DNA of 64,000 bases from CAVWQV01 sp963757115. Its GTDB lineage: Bacteria; Pseudomonadota; Alphaproteobacteria; Acetobacterales; Acetobacteraceae. Both the position numbers and the translations under genes were made by a program. Where the stretch lies: contig CAVWQV010000004.1 of assembly GCA_963757115.1 (NCBI GenBank), positions 210,012-274,011 on the forward strand, read 5' to 3'. The notes beneath the pieces are model-generated. The model made no database searches, had not been told where the DNA came from, and saw nothing but the letters and a program-made list of their open reading frames with translations. Shown piece after piece: positions 17,778 through 29,948 of the stretch; the stretch's first letter is position 1, and every line of letters starts with the position of its first letter.

Positions 17778-19032
17778 ATGGACGGTTCAGACGCAACGGC
17801 AACCGGGGGCAAGGGACTGGCGCGCTCGGCGGGCGCACTCGCCGGCCTTAAGGTCATCGATCTGACCCGCGTCCTCGGCGGCCCCTACTGCACCATGATC
17901 CTGTCCGATCACGGGGCCGAGGTCATCAAGGTGGAGCCGCCGCAGGGCGACGAGGTGCGGGACTGGGGGCCGCCCTTCCTGGAGCACGAGGACGGCTCGC
18001 GGGACGCGAGCTACTTTCTCGGCGTCAATCGCAACAAGCGTTCGGTGGCGCTCGACATCAGCAAGCCCGAGGGCGTCGCGGTGCTGCTGCGGTTGCTGGA
18101 AGACGCCGACGTGCTGGTCGAGAACTTCAAGCCCGGCGGCATGGAGAAGTGGGGGCTCGGCTACGATGCGGTGCTCTCGCGGCGGTTTCCCAAACTGATC
18201 CATTGCCGCGTGTCCGGCTTCGGCGCCGATGGTCCGCTCGGCGGACTGCCGGGCTACGATGCCATCCTGCAGGCGATGACGGGGCTTATGAGCGTCAACG
18301 GCGACCCGTCGACCGGGCCGCTTCGGCTTGGGATCCCGCTCGTCGACCTCGGCACCGGGCTGTACAGCGTGATCGCGATACTGATGGCGCTGCATGAGCG
18401 CGCGCGGTCGGGGCAGGGCCAATTTCTCGACATGACCCTGCACGATTGCGGCATCGCGCTGCTGCATCCGCAGGGGGCCAACTACTTCCTGAACGGACGC
18501 CGGCCCACGCCCACCGGCAATCCGCACCCCAACCTTGCGCCCTACGAGAAGTATTCCACCCGCACATGCGAGATCTTCATCGCATCCGGCAACAACGGAC
18601 AATTCCGCAAGCTGTGCGAGCTGGTGGGCATCCCGGAGGCCGCGACCGATCCCCGCTTCCGGGATAACGCGGACCGGCTGGAAAACCGCGCGGCGCTGAT
18701 CGGCCTGCTCGGGGCCGCATTCGCCGAACAGGACGGGTACGCCGTCGCACTGCGCCTGATTCGGAACGGCGTGCCCGCCGGGCCGGTGCTAGCCGGTCGA
18801 CGAGGCGCTGTCCGCGCCGCATACCACGCATCGCGAGATGGTGACGGAGTGCGGCGAGTATCGTGGGCTCGGCACGCCCATCAAGCTGTCGCGCACTCCC
18901 GGCGGCACGTACGCGGCGCCGCCGCGCTTCGGCGAACACGGCGCGGAGGTGCTGCGCCAGCACGGCTACACCGCGGCCGAGATCGAGCAACTCGAGGGAA
19001 GCGGGGTGCTCTACACGCGGCGTCGGGTGTGA
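17778..19032 (+). CDS. CaiB/BaiF (family III) CoA-transferase, one frameshift
   Basis: Reconstructed 417-residue CoA-transferase of family III. N-terminal signature LKVIDLTRVLGGPYCTMILSDHGAEVIKVEPP is followed by SYFLGVNRNKRSVALDI, ENFKPGGMEKWGLGYD and GYDAILQAMTGLMSVNG. The frame is broken at 18791 by an apparent extra A (restored GPVLPVDEAL), after which the next frame runs to the normal C-terminus at 19032. I prefer ATG 17778 because a strong GAGGGAGAA lies just upstream; ATG 17730 is an alternative. The acyl substrate is not predictable. Confidence 0.85.
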
Positions 19033-19051
19033 GGTCGGCGCGAGCCGGCGT

Positions 19052-20104
19052 ATGACGCTCGTTGCCTTTGCACGTCACCTGGGCCTCGCGGTGGCGCTTG
19101 CCCTGCTGTCGGCGTTGCTGGTGCGGCTGATGATGGGTGCGGGTGTCATGGACACGCCCGATCGCCGCAAGTCGCACAGCAGGCCGACGCCGAAGGGTGG
19201 CGGCGTCGGGATCGTGGCCGCCTTTCTCGCCGGCATGTACGTGCTTTACCGCTATGCTGCGTTCTCCCGCCTTGCGGACCCGTATTTCCGCGGCGTGATT
19301 CTCGCTTCGGTGGCGATCGCCGTGGTGGCGTTCCTTGATGATCTGCGGAATTGGCCCTTCACGGTGAAGCTCAGCGCGCAGGTGGTGGCCGCGCTGATCG
19401 CGGTCGCCTCGGGCCTTTACGTGACGGACTACCACATGCCGTATGTTGGCGTCTGGCAACTCGGCTGGGTGGGCATCGCCGCGACGGTGGTTTGGATCCT
19501 GTTCGCGACCAACGCGATGAACTTCATCGACGGGCTGAATGGACTAGCGTCCGGAACGGCTCTCGTTGCTGCGGTCTGTCTTGCGGTGATCGCCGAAACC
19601 CAGGACGGCTGGTTCGTCTATTTCGCGGCACTTCTGCTGGCCGCCGGGCTCGCCGGATTCCTGCCCTTCAATTTTCCTCGGGCGCGCATCTTCATGGGCG
19701 ATGTCGGCAGCCAGTTCTGCGGCTTCGTGCTGGCCGTGCTCGGCGTCGCCGCGGCGCGCTTCGGCGCGATCGAGATGTCGTTTCTTCTCGTGCCGATGCT
19801 GCTCTCGGGCGTGCTGCTCGACGTCGCGTTCACACTGGTGCGGCGCGCGCTTGCAGGGCAGCGCCTGACCGAGGCGCACCGCGGCCACGTCTACCAGGTG
19901 GCGCAGCGCGCCGGCATCCCGGCCCCGTTGGTGGCGATGACGCATTGGGGTTTCGCCGCGTTCGGCGGGCTTTGCTGCTGGGTGTTCATTGCGGTCCCGG
20001 CGGAAGCCAAGCCCTTCGTGCCATGGCTCACGCTCGCCCCCCAGGGCGTCTGGCTGGCGTTGGTGCAGAAACGGGCCCGGCGGGCCGGCATCGGGGCGTG
20101 GTGA
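19052..20104 (+). CDS. Undecaprenyl-phosphate N-acetylglucosaminyl-phosphate transferase (WecA/TagO-like)
   Basis: A 350-residue polytopic membrane protein of the MraY/WecA glycosyltransferase-4 family, which starts lipid-linked polysaccharide synthesis by moving a sugar-1-phosphate to undecaprenyl phosphate. Visible catalytic elements are FLDDLRNWP (Asp-Asp), NFIDGLNGLASG and ARIFMGDVGSQF, plus the loop HRGHVYQ. About ten hydrophobic segments are seen. It starts 19 bases after the CoA-transferase, on the same strand. The sugar (GlcNAc or another UDP-sugar) is inferred from the family. Confidence 0.87.
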   Translation: MTLVAFARHLGLAVALALLSALLVRLMMGAGVMDTPDRRKSHSRPTPKGGGVGIVAAFLAGMYVLYRYAAFSRLADPYFRGVILASVAIAVVAFLDDLRNWPFTVKLSAQVVAALIAVASGLYVTDYHMPYVGVWQLGWVGIAATVVWILFATNAMNFIDGLNGLASGTALVAAVCLAVIAETQDGWFVYFAALLLAAGLAGFLPFNFPRARIFMGDVGSQFCGFVLAVLGVAAARFGAIEMSFLLVPMLLSGVLLDVAFTLVRRALAGQRLTEAHRGHVYQVAQRAGIPAPLVAMTHWGFAAFGGLCCWVFIAVPAEAKPFVPWLTLAPQGVWLALVQKRARRAGIGAW

Positions 20105-20130
20105 TCGCCCCGATGCCGGGGTAGGGCGAT

Positions 20131-21753
20131 CTAGGTCAGCGCGAACCCCTCGTAGCCCTTGGCCGCGACCTCGTCGCACTTCTTGCGGTAGCCGCCGACC
20201 CCCTCGGGCCCGAGATACGGCAGGAAAGCGCGCGGCTTGCCGGGAATGTTGGCGCTCATGTACCAGGAGTTGGCTTTGGGCATCAGCGTCATGCTGACGA
20301 CCTCGTTGACGTGCGCCACCCATTGCTGCTGCGCCTCGGGGATTGCCTCGATCGTCGCCTTGCCGAACTCGCGCATGGCCTCGATGCAGTCGGTGATCCA
20401 TTCCACATGTTGCTCGATCGAGACGGGCATGTTTGACAGGACCGAAGGGCTTTGCGGGCCGGTGATGGTGAACAGGTTGGGAAAACCCGCGACGGCGACG
20501 CCGAGATAGGTTTGCGGGCCGTCCGCCCATTCGTCACCCAGCGTGCGGCCGTCACGGCCTTGCAGGTGCAATGCCTTCAAGGGGCCCGTCATAGCATCGA
20601 AACCGGTCGCGAAGACGATGATGTCGAACTCGTACTCCCTGCCGCCGGCCCGGATGCCATTGGGTGTGATCTCCTCGATCCCGCCGTCGGTGCTGGCGTC
20701 GACCAGCAGCACGTTCTCCCTGTTGAAGGTTTCATAGTAATTAGTGTCGAGCGGCTGGCGCTTGGTGCCGTATGGATAGCCTTTGGGGATCAGCCGCTCG
20801 GCGACGGCCGGATCCTTCACTGTCTTGCGGATCTTGCGCTTGATGTAGTCGGCGCAAAGGTCGTTGGCCTGCTGGTCGAAGAACATGTCCTGATAGTTGC
20901 TCAGCCAGAAGGCGAAGCCGCCCGCGTCCCACATCCGGTCGAACTCGCGTTCGCGCTCCTCGGCCGTGACCTCCAGGGCCGATTTCGGAATGAAATAATG
21001 CTCCTGGCCGAAGAACGATTCGCGGATGCGCTTCACGATGCCGTCGTAGTCGGCCTTTCGCGCCGCGACCACCTCGGGGTCCACTTTGCCGTTCCGTGCC
21101 GGAACGCAATAGTTGGCGGTGCGCTGGAATACCGTGAGATGCTTGGCTTGCTGCGCGATCTCGGGGATGGCTTGCACGCCGGTCGCGCCGTTGCCGACGA
21201 CGGCCACGCGCTTGGCGGTGAAATCGACGCCCCCCTTCGGGAACTGCGTCGTGTGATACCATTTGCCCTTGAACGTATCCAAACCCTTGAACCGTGGAAT
21301 GTTGGTGGCCGTGGCTGAAAGCGTGCCGACGGCGGTGATGAGATAACGCGCGGTCACTTCCTCGCCCTGGTCGGTGCGCACCTTCCAGAGTTTTCCCGCC
21401 TCGTCGAACTCGCCGCCGATGACGCGCGTGTTGAACCGGATGTCGCGCTTCAGGTCGTGGCGCGCCGCCACGTGCTCAAGGTAGCGGAGAATCTCCGGCT
21501 GCTCGGGATAGCGTTCGGACCACTCCCACTCCTGCAGCAACTCCTTGTCCCAGGTGAAGCCGTAGATGTAGGCATCGGAATCACAGCGAGCGCCAGGATA
21601 GCGGTTCCAGTACCAGGTGCCGCCGACGGTGTCGCCGGCCTCGAACACCCGCACGTTGAGCCCGAGCTTGTCCCGCAGCGATTTCAGCATGTGCAGGCCG
21701 GAGAAGCCGGCCCCGATCACAACCGCGTCGAAGTCGGGGGTTGCGTCCACCAT
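20131..21753 (-). CDS. Flavin-binding monooxygenase (Baeyer-Villiger type)
   Basis: A 540-residue FAD/NADPH monooxygenase of the cyclohexanone monooxygenase class. There are two Rossmann fingerprints (VVIGAGFSGLHMLK and VAVVGNGATGVQ) and between them the class I BVMO fingerprint FKGKWYHTTQFP, with Phe in place of the frequent Trp. GGTWYWNRYPGARCDSDAYIY and IIVFATGFDAMTG are further family hallmarks. ATG 21753 is well supported by GGGAGGAACC directly upstream; the long open frame above it has no similarity. Expected reaction: insertion of O into a ketone to form an ester or lactone, which suits the neighbouring hydrolase. Confidence 0.9.
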   Translation of the reverse strand: MVDATPDFDAVVIGAGFSGLHMLKSLRDKLGLNVRVFEAGDTVGGTWYWNRYPGARCDSDAYIYGFTWDKELLQEWEWSERYPEQPEILRYLEHVAARHDLKRDIRFNTRVIGGEFDEAGKLWKVRTDQGEEVTARYLITAVGTLSATATNIPRFKGLDTFKGKWYHTTQFPKGGVDFTAKRVAVVGNGATGVQAIPEIAQQAKHLTVFQRTANYCVPARNGKVDPEVVAARKADYDGIVKRIRESFFGQEHYFIPKSALEVTAEEREREFDRMWDAGGFAFWLSNYQDMFFDQQANDLCADYIKRKIRKTVKDPAVAERLIPKGYPYGTKRQPLDTNYYETFNRENVLLVDASTDGGIEEITPNGIRAGGREYEFDIIVFATGFDAMTGPLKALHLQGRDGRTLGDEWADGPQTYLGVAVAGFPNLFTITGPQSPSVLSNMPVSIEQHVEWITDCIEAMREFGKATIEAIPEAQQQWVAHVNEVVSMTLMPKANSWYMSANIPGKPRAFLPYLGPEGVGGYRKKCDEVAAKGYEGFALT

Positions 21754-21995
21754 GGTTCCTCCCATCGCTCTTGTTGTCCGACCGCCGGTGGCGGCTCGGC
21801 CGGCCCGCCACGCGCCTCGACGCGGTACGGCGTTCCGGTAGCATTGATGCTGGTAATAAGGGCGAAATGCCGCGGGCACAACGGAGATGACGCTCCCCAG
21901 TGGCGGCGCCCAAGCGGTTGGACAACCTCTCGGCCGCCGGGGTAATCTAGCGCCCGGGGAATAGGCGCCCGCCGGGACGCCGAGTAGGAGGACGC

Positions 21996-22782
21996 ATGTC
22001 GGGCAGCCTGTCCTGGACCCAGTCGACCGCCGAGATCGCCGGCACCAAGCTGCACCTTGCGCGCGGCGGGAACGGTCGCCCAGTCCTTGTGCTGCACCAC
22101 GACATCGGGACCGTGGAACGCCTGCCGTTCTACGACAGCCTGGCGAGGGATTTCGACGTCCTCGTGCCGCATCACCCCGGTTTCGGAAAGTCGGAACGTC
22201 CGGCCTGGCTTCGTCATCCGCGCGACATCGCCGCAATCTATCAATGGCTGCTCGCGGATCTTGCGCTCCGCGAGGTGTCCCTCGTCGGCTTGGGCTTCGG
22301 CGGCTGGGTGGCGGCGGAGATGGCAAGCCTGGCGCCTACCGATTTCGCCCGTTTGGTGTTGGTCGGGCCGATGGGGATCAAGCCGGCCTCCGGCGAGATA
22401 CTCGATCAGGCGATCGTCAGCTACATCGATTACGCCAAGTTCTTCTTTCACGATCAGGGTGCGTTCGAGCGGGTCTATGGCTCGGTTTCCACCGACCAGC
22501 TGGAGACTTGGGATATCTGCCGGGAGATGAGCTTCCGCATCGCTTGGAAACCCTACATGTATAGCCAAACCCTCCCGCATCTGCTCGGCGGCGTGAGGGC
22601 AAAGTCGCTCGTTGATTTGGGGCGACCAGGACCAGGTGGTGCCGTGCAGCACCGCCGAGCAGTTCGTCGCGGCGTTACCCGGGGCTCGCCGCGAGATCGT
22701 CCGCAACAGCGGGCACGCCGTGGAGATGGAACAACCGGCGGAGCTCGCCCATCTCGTTTCCAGCTTCATCGCCGCGGACTGA
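21996..22782 (+). CDS. Alpha/beta-hydrolase fold protein without serine nucleophile, one frameshift
   Basis: About 261 residues when reconstructed. The fold shows a strand-rich N-terminus, VLVLHHDIG (oxyanion-hole region), HHPGFGKSERP, a nucleophile elbow reading VGLGFGGWVAAEM, and a C-terminal NSGHAVEMEQP with the catalytic His. The elbow should read G-x-S-x-G; here Gly (GGC) occupies the Ser position. The frame breaks at about 22612, where one extra T restores KSLVIWGDQDQVVP if removed. It sits 30 bases before the luciferase-like gene on the same strand and is divergent from the BVMO gene. Confidence 0.8.
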
Positions 22783-22812
22783 TCGGCAAACCTGCGTAGG
22801 GAGGAAGATGCG

Positions 22813-24054
22813 ATGCATCTGATGTATTTCACCGAGCAGCCAATGTCGGCGTATTCGGCGGAGGAAGGGCTGAAGTTCGGCGCCACCGCCCTGATGTTCT
22901 CCAACAAGCATTACGACCCGGTCGCCGGCAGCCGGCTCTACAACCAGTATCTCGAGGACTACATCTACGCCGAGGAGTGCGGCATCGAAGGTATCATGCT
23001 GAACGAGCACCATAACGCTCCGTTCTGCATGCAGGCCAAAACCAACGTGTTCGCCTCCATCCTGGCCGCTGTCACCAAGAAGCCCCGCATCGTCATCCTG
23101 GGCAATCCGCTGCCGCTGGCCGAGAACCCCGTGCGGCTCGCCGAAGAACTGGCGATGATCGACATGATCTCGAAAGGGCGGCTGGTCTCCGGCTTCGTGC
23201 GCGGCGGTGGGCAGGAGCAGCTTGCGACCGGCGTCAATCCCGCGTTCAACCGGGAGCGCTTCATTGAGGCGCACGATCTCGTGGTGAAGGCCTGGACCAC
23301 CCCCGGACCGTTCCGCTGGGAGGGCACGCACTACCAGCACCGCGTGGTGAACCCGTGGGCGGTGCCGCTGCAAAAACCCTACCCGCGTGTCTGGATCCCC
23401 GGCGTGCTCAGCACCGAGACGATCATCTGGACGGCGCAGCAGCGTTACCCGTACATCTGCCTCAACACCTCGGTCGAGGCGACCAAGAAGATCTGGCAAA
23501 CCTACGACAAGGCTGCCGCCGAAGTCGGCTACGAGGCCGGCCCGGAAAATCGCGGTTACCTGATCCGCTGCCACGTTTCGGACAATGAGGAAAAGGCGCT
23601 CCGCAACGCGCGCCAGTTCATGTGGATGCAGGGCGAGTTCACCGGGCTTGCGCATCCCGTGTGGTCAAGCCCTTCCGGCTATTTCTCGCCCACGCAGCGG
23701 CGCAACTTCGTTGAGTTCGCGACCGGACGGGCGATCAGCCCGCGCGGCAACCCGACGTTCCAGGACCAACTCGACAGCATGCTCATCATCGCCGGAACAC
23801 CCGACCAGGTGATCGGCAAGCTCAAATACATCATGGAAGAAACTCGCCCCGGCATCATGGCACTCTGGGGCAACGACGGCTCCGTATCGCCTGAGGATGG
23901 CCGCACGTGCATTCGCTTGCTCGGTCAGGAGGTGATGCCGGCGTTGAAGGAGTACGGCACGAAACTCGGCCTCGTCGACCCGTTCGAGATTAATGCGCCG
24001 GTGCATCTGCGCTATTCGCAGGACCTGACCCGGCCGGCGGTGGCGGCGGAGTAG
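22813..24054 (+). CDS. Luciferase-like (LLM class) flavin-dependent monooxygenase
   Basis: A 413-residue TIM-barrel flavin monooxygenase of the bacterial luciferase superfamily. Family marks include YAEECGIEGIMLNEHHNAPF, AVTKKPRIVILGNPLPLAENPVRLAEELAMID and SKGRLVSGFVRG. It would use reduced FMN supplied by a separate reductase, which is not in the window. ATG 22813 has GGGAGGAAGATGCG upstream. The upstream hydrolase-like gene is probably cotranscribed. The substrate is unknown; some relatives act on alkanes or small ketones. Confidence 0.9.
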   Translation: MHLMYFTEQPMSAYSAEEGLKFGATALMFSNKHYDPVAGSRLYNQYLEDYIYAEECGIEGIMLNEHHNAPFCMQAKTNVFASILAAVTKKPRIVILGNPLPLAENPVRLAEELAMIDMISKGRLVSGFVRGGGQEQLATGVNPAFNRERFIEAHDLVVKAWTTPGPFRWEGTHYQHRVVNPWAVPLQKPYPRVWIPGVLSTETIIWTAQQRYPYICLNTSVEATKKIWQTYDKAAAEVGYEAGPENRGYLIRCHVSDNEEKALRNARQFMWMQGEFTGLAHPVWSSPSGYFSPTQRRNFVEFATGRAISPRGNPTFQDQLDSMLIIAGTPDQVIGKLKYIMEETRPGIMALWGNDGSVSPEDGRTCIRLLGQEVMPALKEYGTKLGLVDPFEINAPVHLRYSQDLTRPAVAAE

Positions 24055-24219
24055 GGTTTGCTGCACCAGCCGGGGCGTTCCGCCGGGGAGCGGATCGCAC
24101 AAATCGCGCGTGACGGTCTGATCGGACGACTGGTCGGCCGCGCCCCGCCGCGCTCGCGATACCGTCATCCTGAAACCAATTTGTCCCTAGACCAGACCGC
24201 GACCGACCAGCGATTTCTG

Positions 24220-24861
24220 ATGCCGTTCCGCAAGACCTACGACTACGCGGGCGCGTTTATCGACGCAACGCATCGTAGCCTGCCGGAGCTTCCCAAACGG
24301 GACGGCATGATCGATCTCGGCATTCCCGGCTGGCTGCTTCCCGCCGATGCCCTCAAGCTCTACGAACTCGTGCGTTTCTGCGGCGGCGACGTGCTCGATC
24401 TCGGAACGTATCGCGGGCTTTCGGCAAGCGTCGAGCTGCAAGCCTCGGTCGCTGCCGGCTACGACAACGCGATCGTGTCCATTGACCTAGATCCCGGCGC
24501 GCGCGATGCGGGCGCGGCCACCGTGGCGGGCCGCCCCGGAGCCGACCGGGTGCACTTCTTCGCGACCGATGCTGATGAGGCGCTCACCACGTTCACGCGC
24601 GCCGAGCGCCGGTTCCGCTTCTGCTTCATCGATCATTCGCACCGCTACGAGCACGTCCGAAGCGCCTGCGAGAAGCTGCCTGGTGTGACGGAAGCGGGCG
24701 CGTTCTGCCTGTTCCACGATTACAACGATCCACGCAACGCCGACCCAAGCGACGGGGATTACGGCGTGTTCCAGGGAGTAGCCGACGGCCTCGACCCGTC
24801 GCTGTTCGAGTTCTGGGGCATCTACGGCTGTACCGGCCTGTTCCGGCGGGTGGGCGGCTGA
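24220..24861 (+). CDS. Class I SAM-dependent methyltransferase (Methyltransf_24-like)
   Basis: A 213-residue predicted methyltransferase. The SAM-binding strand-loop is GGDVLDLGTYRGLSA, followed by AIVSIDLDPGARD and FRFCFIDHSHRYE, the usual acidic residues after strands 2 and 4. The open frame reaches back to 24058, but ATG 24220 gives the first plausible protein sequence. It follows the luciferase-like gene with about 165 bases between. Substrate unknown. Confidence 0.72.
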   Translation: MPFRKTYDYAGAFIDATHRSLPELPKRDGMIDLGIPGWLLPADALKLYELVRFCGGDVLDLGTYRGLSASVELQASVAAGYDNAIVSIDLDPGARDAGAATVAGRPGADRVHFFATDADEALTTFTRAERRFRFCFIDHSHRYEHVRSACEKLPGVTEAGAFCLFHDYNDPRNADPSDGDYGVFQGVADGLDPSLFEFWGIYGCTGLFRRVGG

Positions 24862-24937
24862 TCGGGGCCATCGGCACCGCGCATCGTTCAGATCGGGCTA
24901 CTGGCGATCCGGCGTCGCCCGCTTACTTATCCCAGCG

Positions 24938-25570
24938 ATGACCGAGCCGCTCGTCTTTCCGCCCGGCGCGTTCAACAAGGCCGATCGGTCGCCGGACCCG
25001 CTGTTTTACGCTGCGCCACGCTTCGTCACACATATCGACGACGGAGCGATTGCGGCGGTGACGGAGCTTTACCGCCGCACGCTGCCCACCGGTGGTGTGA
25101 TCCTCGACCTGATGAGCAGCTGGGTCAGTCATCTGCCGCCGGAGATGCCGTTCGCGCGCGTGATCGGCCACGGCATGAACGAAGCTGAACTCGCCGCCAA
25201 TCCGCGCCTGAACGAGTGGTTCGTACAGGATCTCAATGCGGACCCCGCACTTCCGCTTGCCGTATCGAGCGTCGACGCTGCGTGCATTTGCGTTTCGGTG
25301 CAATACCTGCAGCAGCCGGTCGCCGTATTCCGCGAGGTCGCGCGCGTGCTGCGGCCGGGCGGACCGCTCGTGGTCACCTTCTCGAACCGCTGCTTTCCGA
25401 CCAAGGCGGTGGCGATCTGGCAGGCACTGGACGGGGCTGATCAACAGCGCCTCGTGTCCGCCTACTTTTCCGCGGCCGGTTTTCAGTCAATCGCGACGGA
25501 TCGCTTCATCCGATCCGAACACGATCCGATCTGGGCGGTGATAGGGCGCGCGTCGGGACCTTCGGACTAG
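24938..25570 (+). CDS. SAM-dependent methyltransferase (type 11-like)
   Basis: A 210-residue protein with a Rossmann-like methyltransferase fold: GGVILDLMSSWVSHLP (motif I region, with Ser and Trp where Gly is common), LPLAVSSVDAACICVSVQYL and VLRPGGPLVVTFSNRCFPTKA. The last segment is the strongest match to family-11 methyltransferases. Motif I is degenerate, so SAM binding is likely but not sure. It lies 76 bases after the other methyltransferase, on the same strand. Confidence 0.72.
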   Translation: MTEPLVFPPGAFNKADRSPDPLFYAAPRFVTHIDDGAIAAVTELYRRTLPTGGVILDLMSSWVSHLPPEMPFARVIGHGMNEAELAANPRLNEWFVQDLNADPALPLAVSSVDAACICVSVQYLQQPVAVFREVARVLRPGGPLVVTFSNRCFPTKAVAIWQALDGADQQRLVSAYFSAAGFQSIATDRFIRSEHDPIWAVIGRASGPSD

Positions 25571-25898
25571 TCCTTTGTTGCGGATGCCGCCGAGGCGGTC
25601 GATACGGCCCTACTTTGGGGGCAAGCTTATGCGCTTGCTGTAGCTCCGCGGGCGCTTCCTGCAACGGAATACAACGTGCCATGCTGGGACCTTTCCCACC
25701 ATTGTTGGTCTTTGCCGGCCCGCCCGTTGACCATTTTGCGTTCTCGCAACGGCACGATGGGCAGGGCTGCTTCTCGCAGCATCAGATTTTGAGAATGCGA
25801 CCTGCTGACAACTGACGCGTTCTGGTCCAAGACGCGCATGTGGCATTTGTCGTAGCTGCCGCAGCTTTCGGCCGCTTGTCTCGATCAGGTGAGGAACC
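25571..25898. other. Gene-free 328-base stretch of lower GC
   Basis: Between the methyltransferase stop and hsp20 there is no gene I can support. The composition is visibly poorer in GC than its neighbours and the open frames in it (a 70-residue one on the minus strand, for example) lack a ribosome site and any family motif. It must hold the hsp20-lon promoter. I looked for a heat-shock sigma-32 pattern (CTTGAAA...CCCCAT) and saw no convincing match. Confidence 0.5.
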
Positions 25899-26287
25899 AT
25901 GCCGCGAACCGCAGCGGAGCTGATGTGGGTGGACGCGCTCACAGTCTTGGCGCGTGCAGAGCGCCTACGACGTGAGTTCTTCCATCCTGCCCCGCCCGGC
26001 TGGGAGCCGCCCATCGATCTCCTGGAGACCAGCGAGGGGCTAATACTGATCGCGGCCCTGCCTGGCGTGCTTGCAGCCGATGTCGAGCTGGTGATCGGCG
26101 GGACCGAGATCGGCATCATTGGGACCCGGCGCTTGCCCGACGTGCGCGGCCCGACGCGCGTTCACCGCATGGAGTTGCCGCACGGACGGTTTGAGCGTCG
26201 CGTGTCACTGCCCCCGGGTGCTTACGAGCTCGTCCGTCGTGACCTGACCGACGGGTGCCTGACCGTCCTTCTGCGGAAGCTGAGCTG

Positions 26288-26288
<1 letters not shown>
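25899..26288 (+). CDS. Hsp20/alpha-crystallin small heat-shock protein
   Basis: A 129-residue protein with an alpha-crystallin domain over most of its length: PPIDLLETSEGLILIAALPGV (first strands), then GGTEIGIIGTRRLPD and the C-terminal FERRVSLPPGAYE...LTDGCLTVLL. The long N-terminal arm and C-terminal I-x-I tail of larger family members are missing. The stop overlaps the lon start (TGATG), so it is translationally coupled to the protease. A holding chaperone for damaged protein is inferred. Confidence 0.85.
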
Positions 26289-28675
<2,387 letters not shown>

Positions 28676-28753
28676 TCAGATGGGCCGGTGGCCCCGGGGG
28701 CGCCGGTGGATAGCCGTTCACCCCAACCCCGTCCATGGCGGAGTAGTTCGCCT

Positions 28754-29827
28754 CTATTTGCTTCCGACAGCCGCCGCGATGGCCCGCCCGACATCCTCGG
28801 TGCCGGCTTGGCCGCCCATGTCGCGCGTCTTCGGCCCGTCCTCGCGGAGCAGGGTCTCGATCGCTCGGAGGATTGCGCTCGTCGCGTCTGCTTCGCCGAG
28901 ATGCTCCAGCATCATCGCCGCTGACCAGATCTGGCCGATCGGGTTGCACACATGCCGACCGGCGATGTCGGGCGCCGAGCCGTGCACGGGCTCGAACATC
29001 GACGGGAACAGCCGCTCAGGATTGATGTTCGCGGAGGGAGCGATGCCGATGGAACCCGCCACAGCCGGGCCAAGGTCGCTCAGGATGTCGCCGAACAAGT
29101 TGGAGCCGACCACCACGTCGAACCAGTCCGGGTGCTGCACGAAATGCGCGCATAGGATGTCGATGTGGAATTGGTCGGTGCGGATATCCGGATAGTTCTG
29201 TCCGATGGCGGCGAAGCGCTCGTCCCAATACGGCATGGTGAAGGTGATGCCGTTCGACTTGGTGGCCGAGGTGACGTGCTTCTTCGGCCGGGTCATCGCC
29301 AGCTCGAAGGCATAGCGCAGGATGCGGTCGACGCCGTGGCGCGTGAACACGCTCTGCTGGCTGACGAATTCGCGGTCGGTGCCCTCAAAGAGCTTTCCGC
29401 CAACGCTGCTGTACTCGCCTTCCGTGTTCTCTCGCACGACGAAGAAGTCGATGTCCGCCTCGCTGCGACCGGCGAGCGGGGTGCGCACCCCCGGCATCAG
29501 CTTGCAGGGCCGCAAATTCACGTACTGGTCGAAGCCGCGCCGGATCGGGATGAGCAGGCCCCACAGCGAGACGTGGTCGGGGACATCAGGCCAGCCCACA
29601 GCTCCGAGCAGGATGCTGTCGGCCTCTGCGAGCCGCTCCATCCCGTCGGGCGGCATCATCGCCCCGGTGCGCTTGTAGGTCTCGCAGGACCAGTCGTATT
29701 CGTCGAGTACCAGGGTGAAGCCGAACCGGCGCGAGGCGGCGTCGAGCACGCGCAGGGCTTCAGGGACGGTCTCCTTGCCGATCCCGTCGCCGGGGATTAC
29801 CGCGATCCGGTAGCTACGCCCTGCCAT
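28754..29827 (-). CDS. ttuC: Tartrate dehydrogenase/decarboxylase (isopropylmalate dehydrogenase family)
   Basis: A 357-residue NAD-dependent beta-decarboxylating dehydrogenase. It starts RIAVIPGDGIGKETVPEAL and has the family active-site parts VNLRPCKLMPGVRTPL, FFVVRENTEGEYS (Tyr region) and VVGSNLFGDILSDLGPAVAGSIG. The segment SLWGLLIPIRRGFDQYVNLR distinguishes tartrate dehydrogenase-type proteins from LeuB. Related proteins also act on malate. The gene is convergent with lon. Confidence 0.86.
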   Translation of the reverse strand: MAGRSYRIAVIPGDGIGKETVPEALRVLDAASRRFGFTLVLDEYDWSCETYKRTGAMMPPDGMERLAEADSILLGAVGWPDVPDHVSLWGLLIPIRRGFDQYVNLRPCKLMPGVRTPLAGRSEADIDFFVVRENTEGEYSSVGGKLFEGTDREFVSQQSVFTRHGVDRILRYAFELAMTRPKKHVTSATKSNGITFTMPYWDERFAAIGQNYPDIRTDQFHIDILCAHFVQHPDWFDVVVGSNLFGDILSDLGPAVAGSIGIAPSANINPERLFPSMFEPVHGSAPDIAGRHVCNPIGQIWSAAMMLEHLGEADATSAILRAIETLLREDGPKTRDMGGQAGTEDVGRAIAAAVGSK

Positions 29828-29948
29828 GCCCGCCTCCCTCGTCCTTTGGCCTGTGTAGCCCGGGCGAACCTGGCGTCAATCGCCGCATGGGCGGCGTTGC
29901 CGCTGTTGCTGGGCCGCGTTACGAACGGAAGGAGAAGGAGCGCGCGCT

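Noticed and set aside
17212..17838. Longer HprK starting at 17838
   Set aside because: The extra 68 residues are low-complexity and overlap the divergent CoA-transferase start; family start is at 17634.
25627..25839. 70-residue minus-strand frame in the gap before hsp20
   Set aside because: No ribosome site and no recognised family; kept as part of the gene-free stretch.
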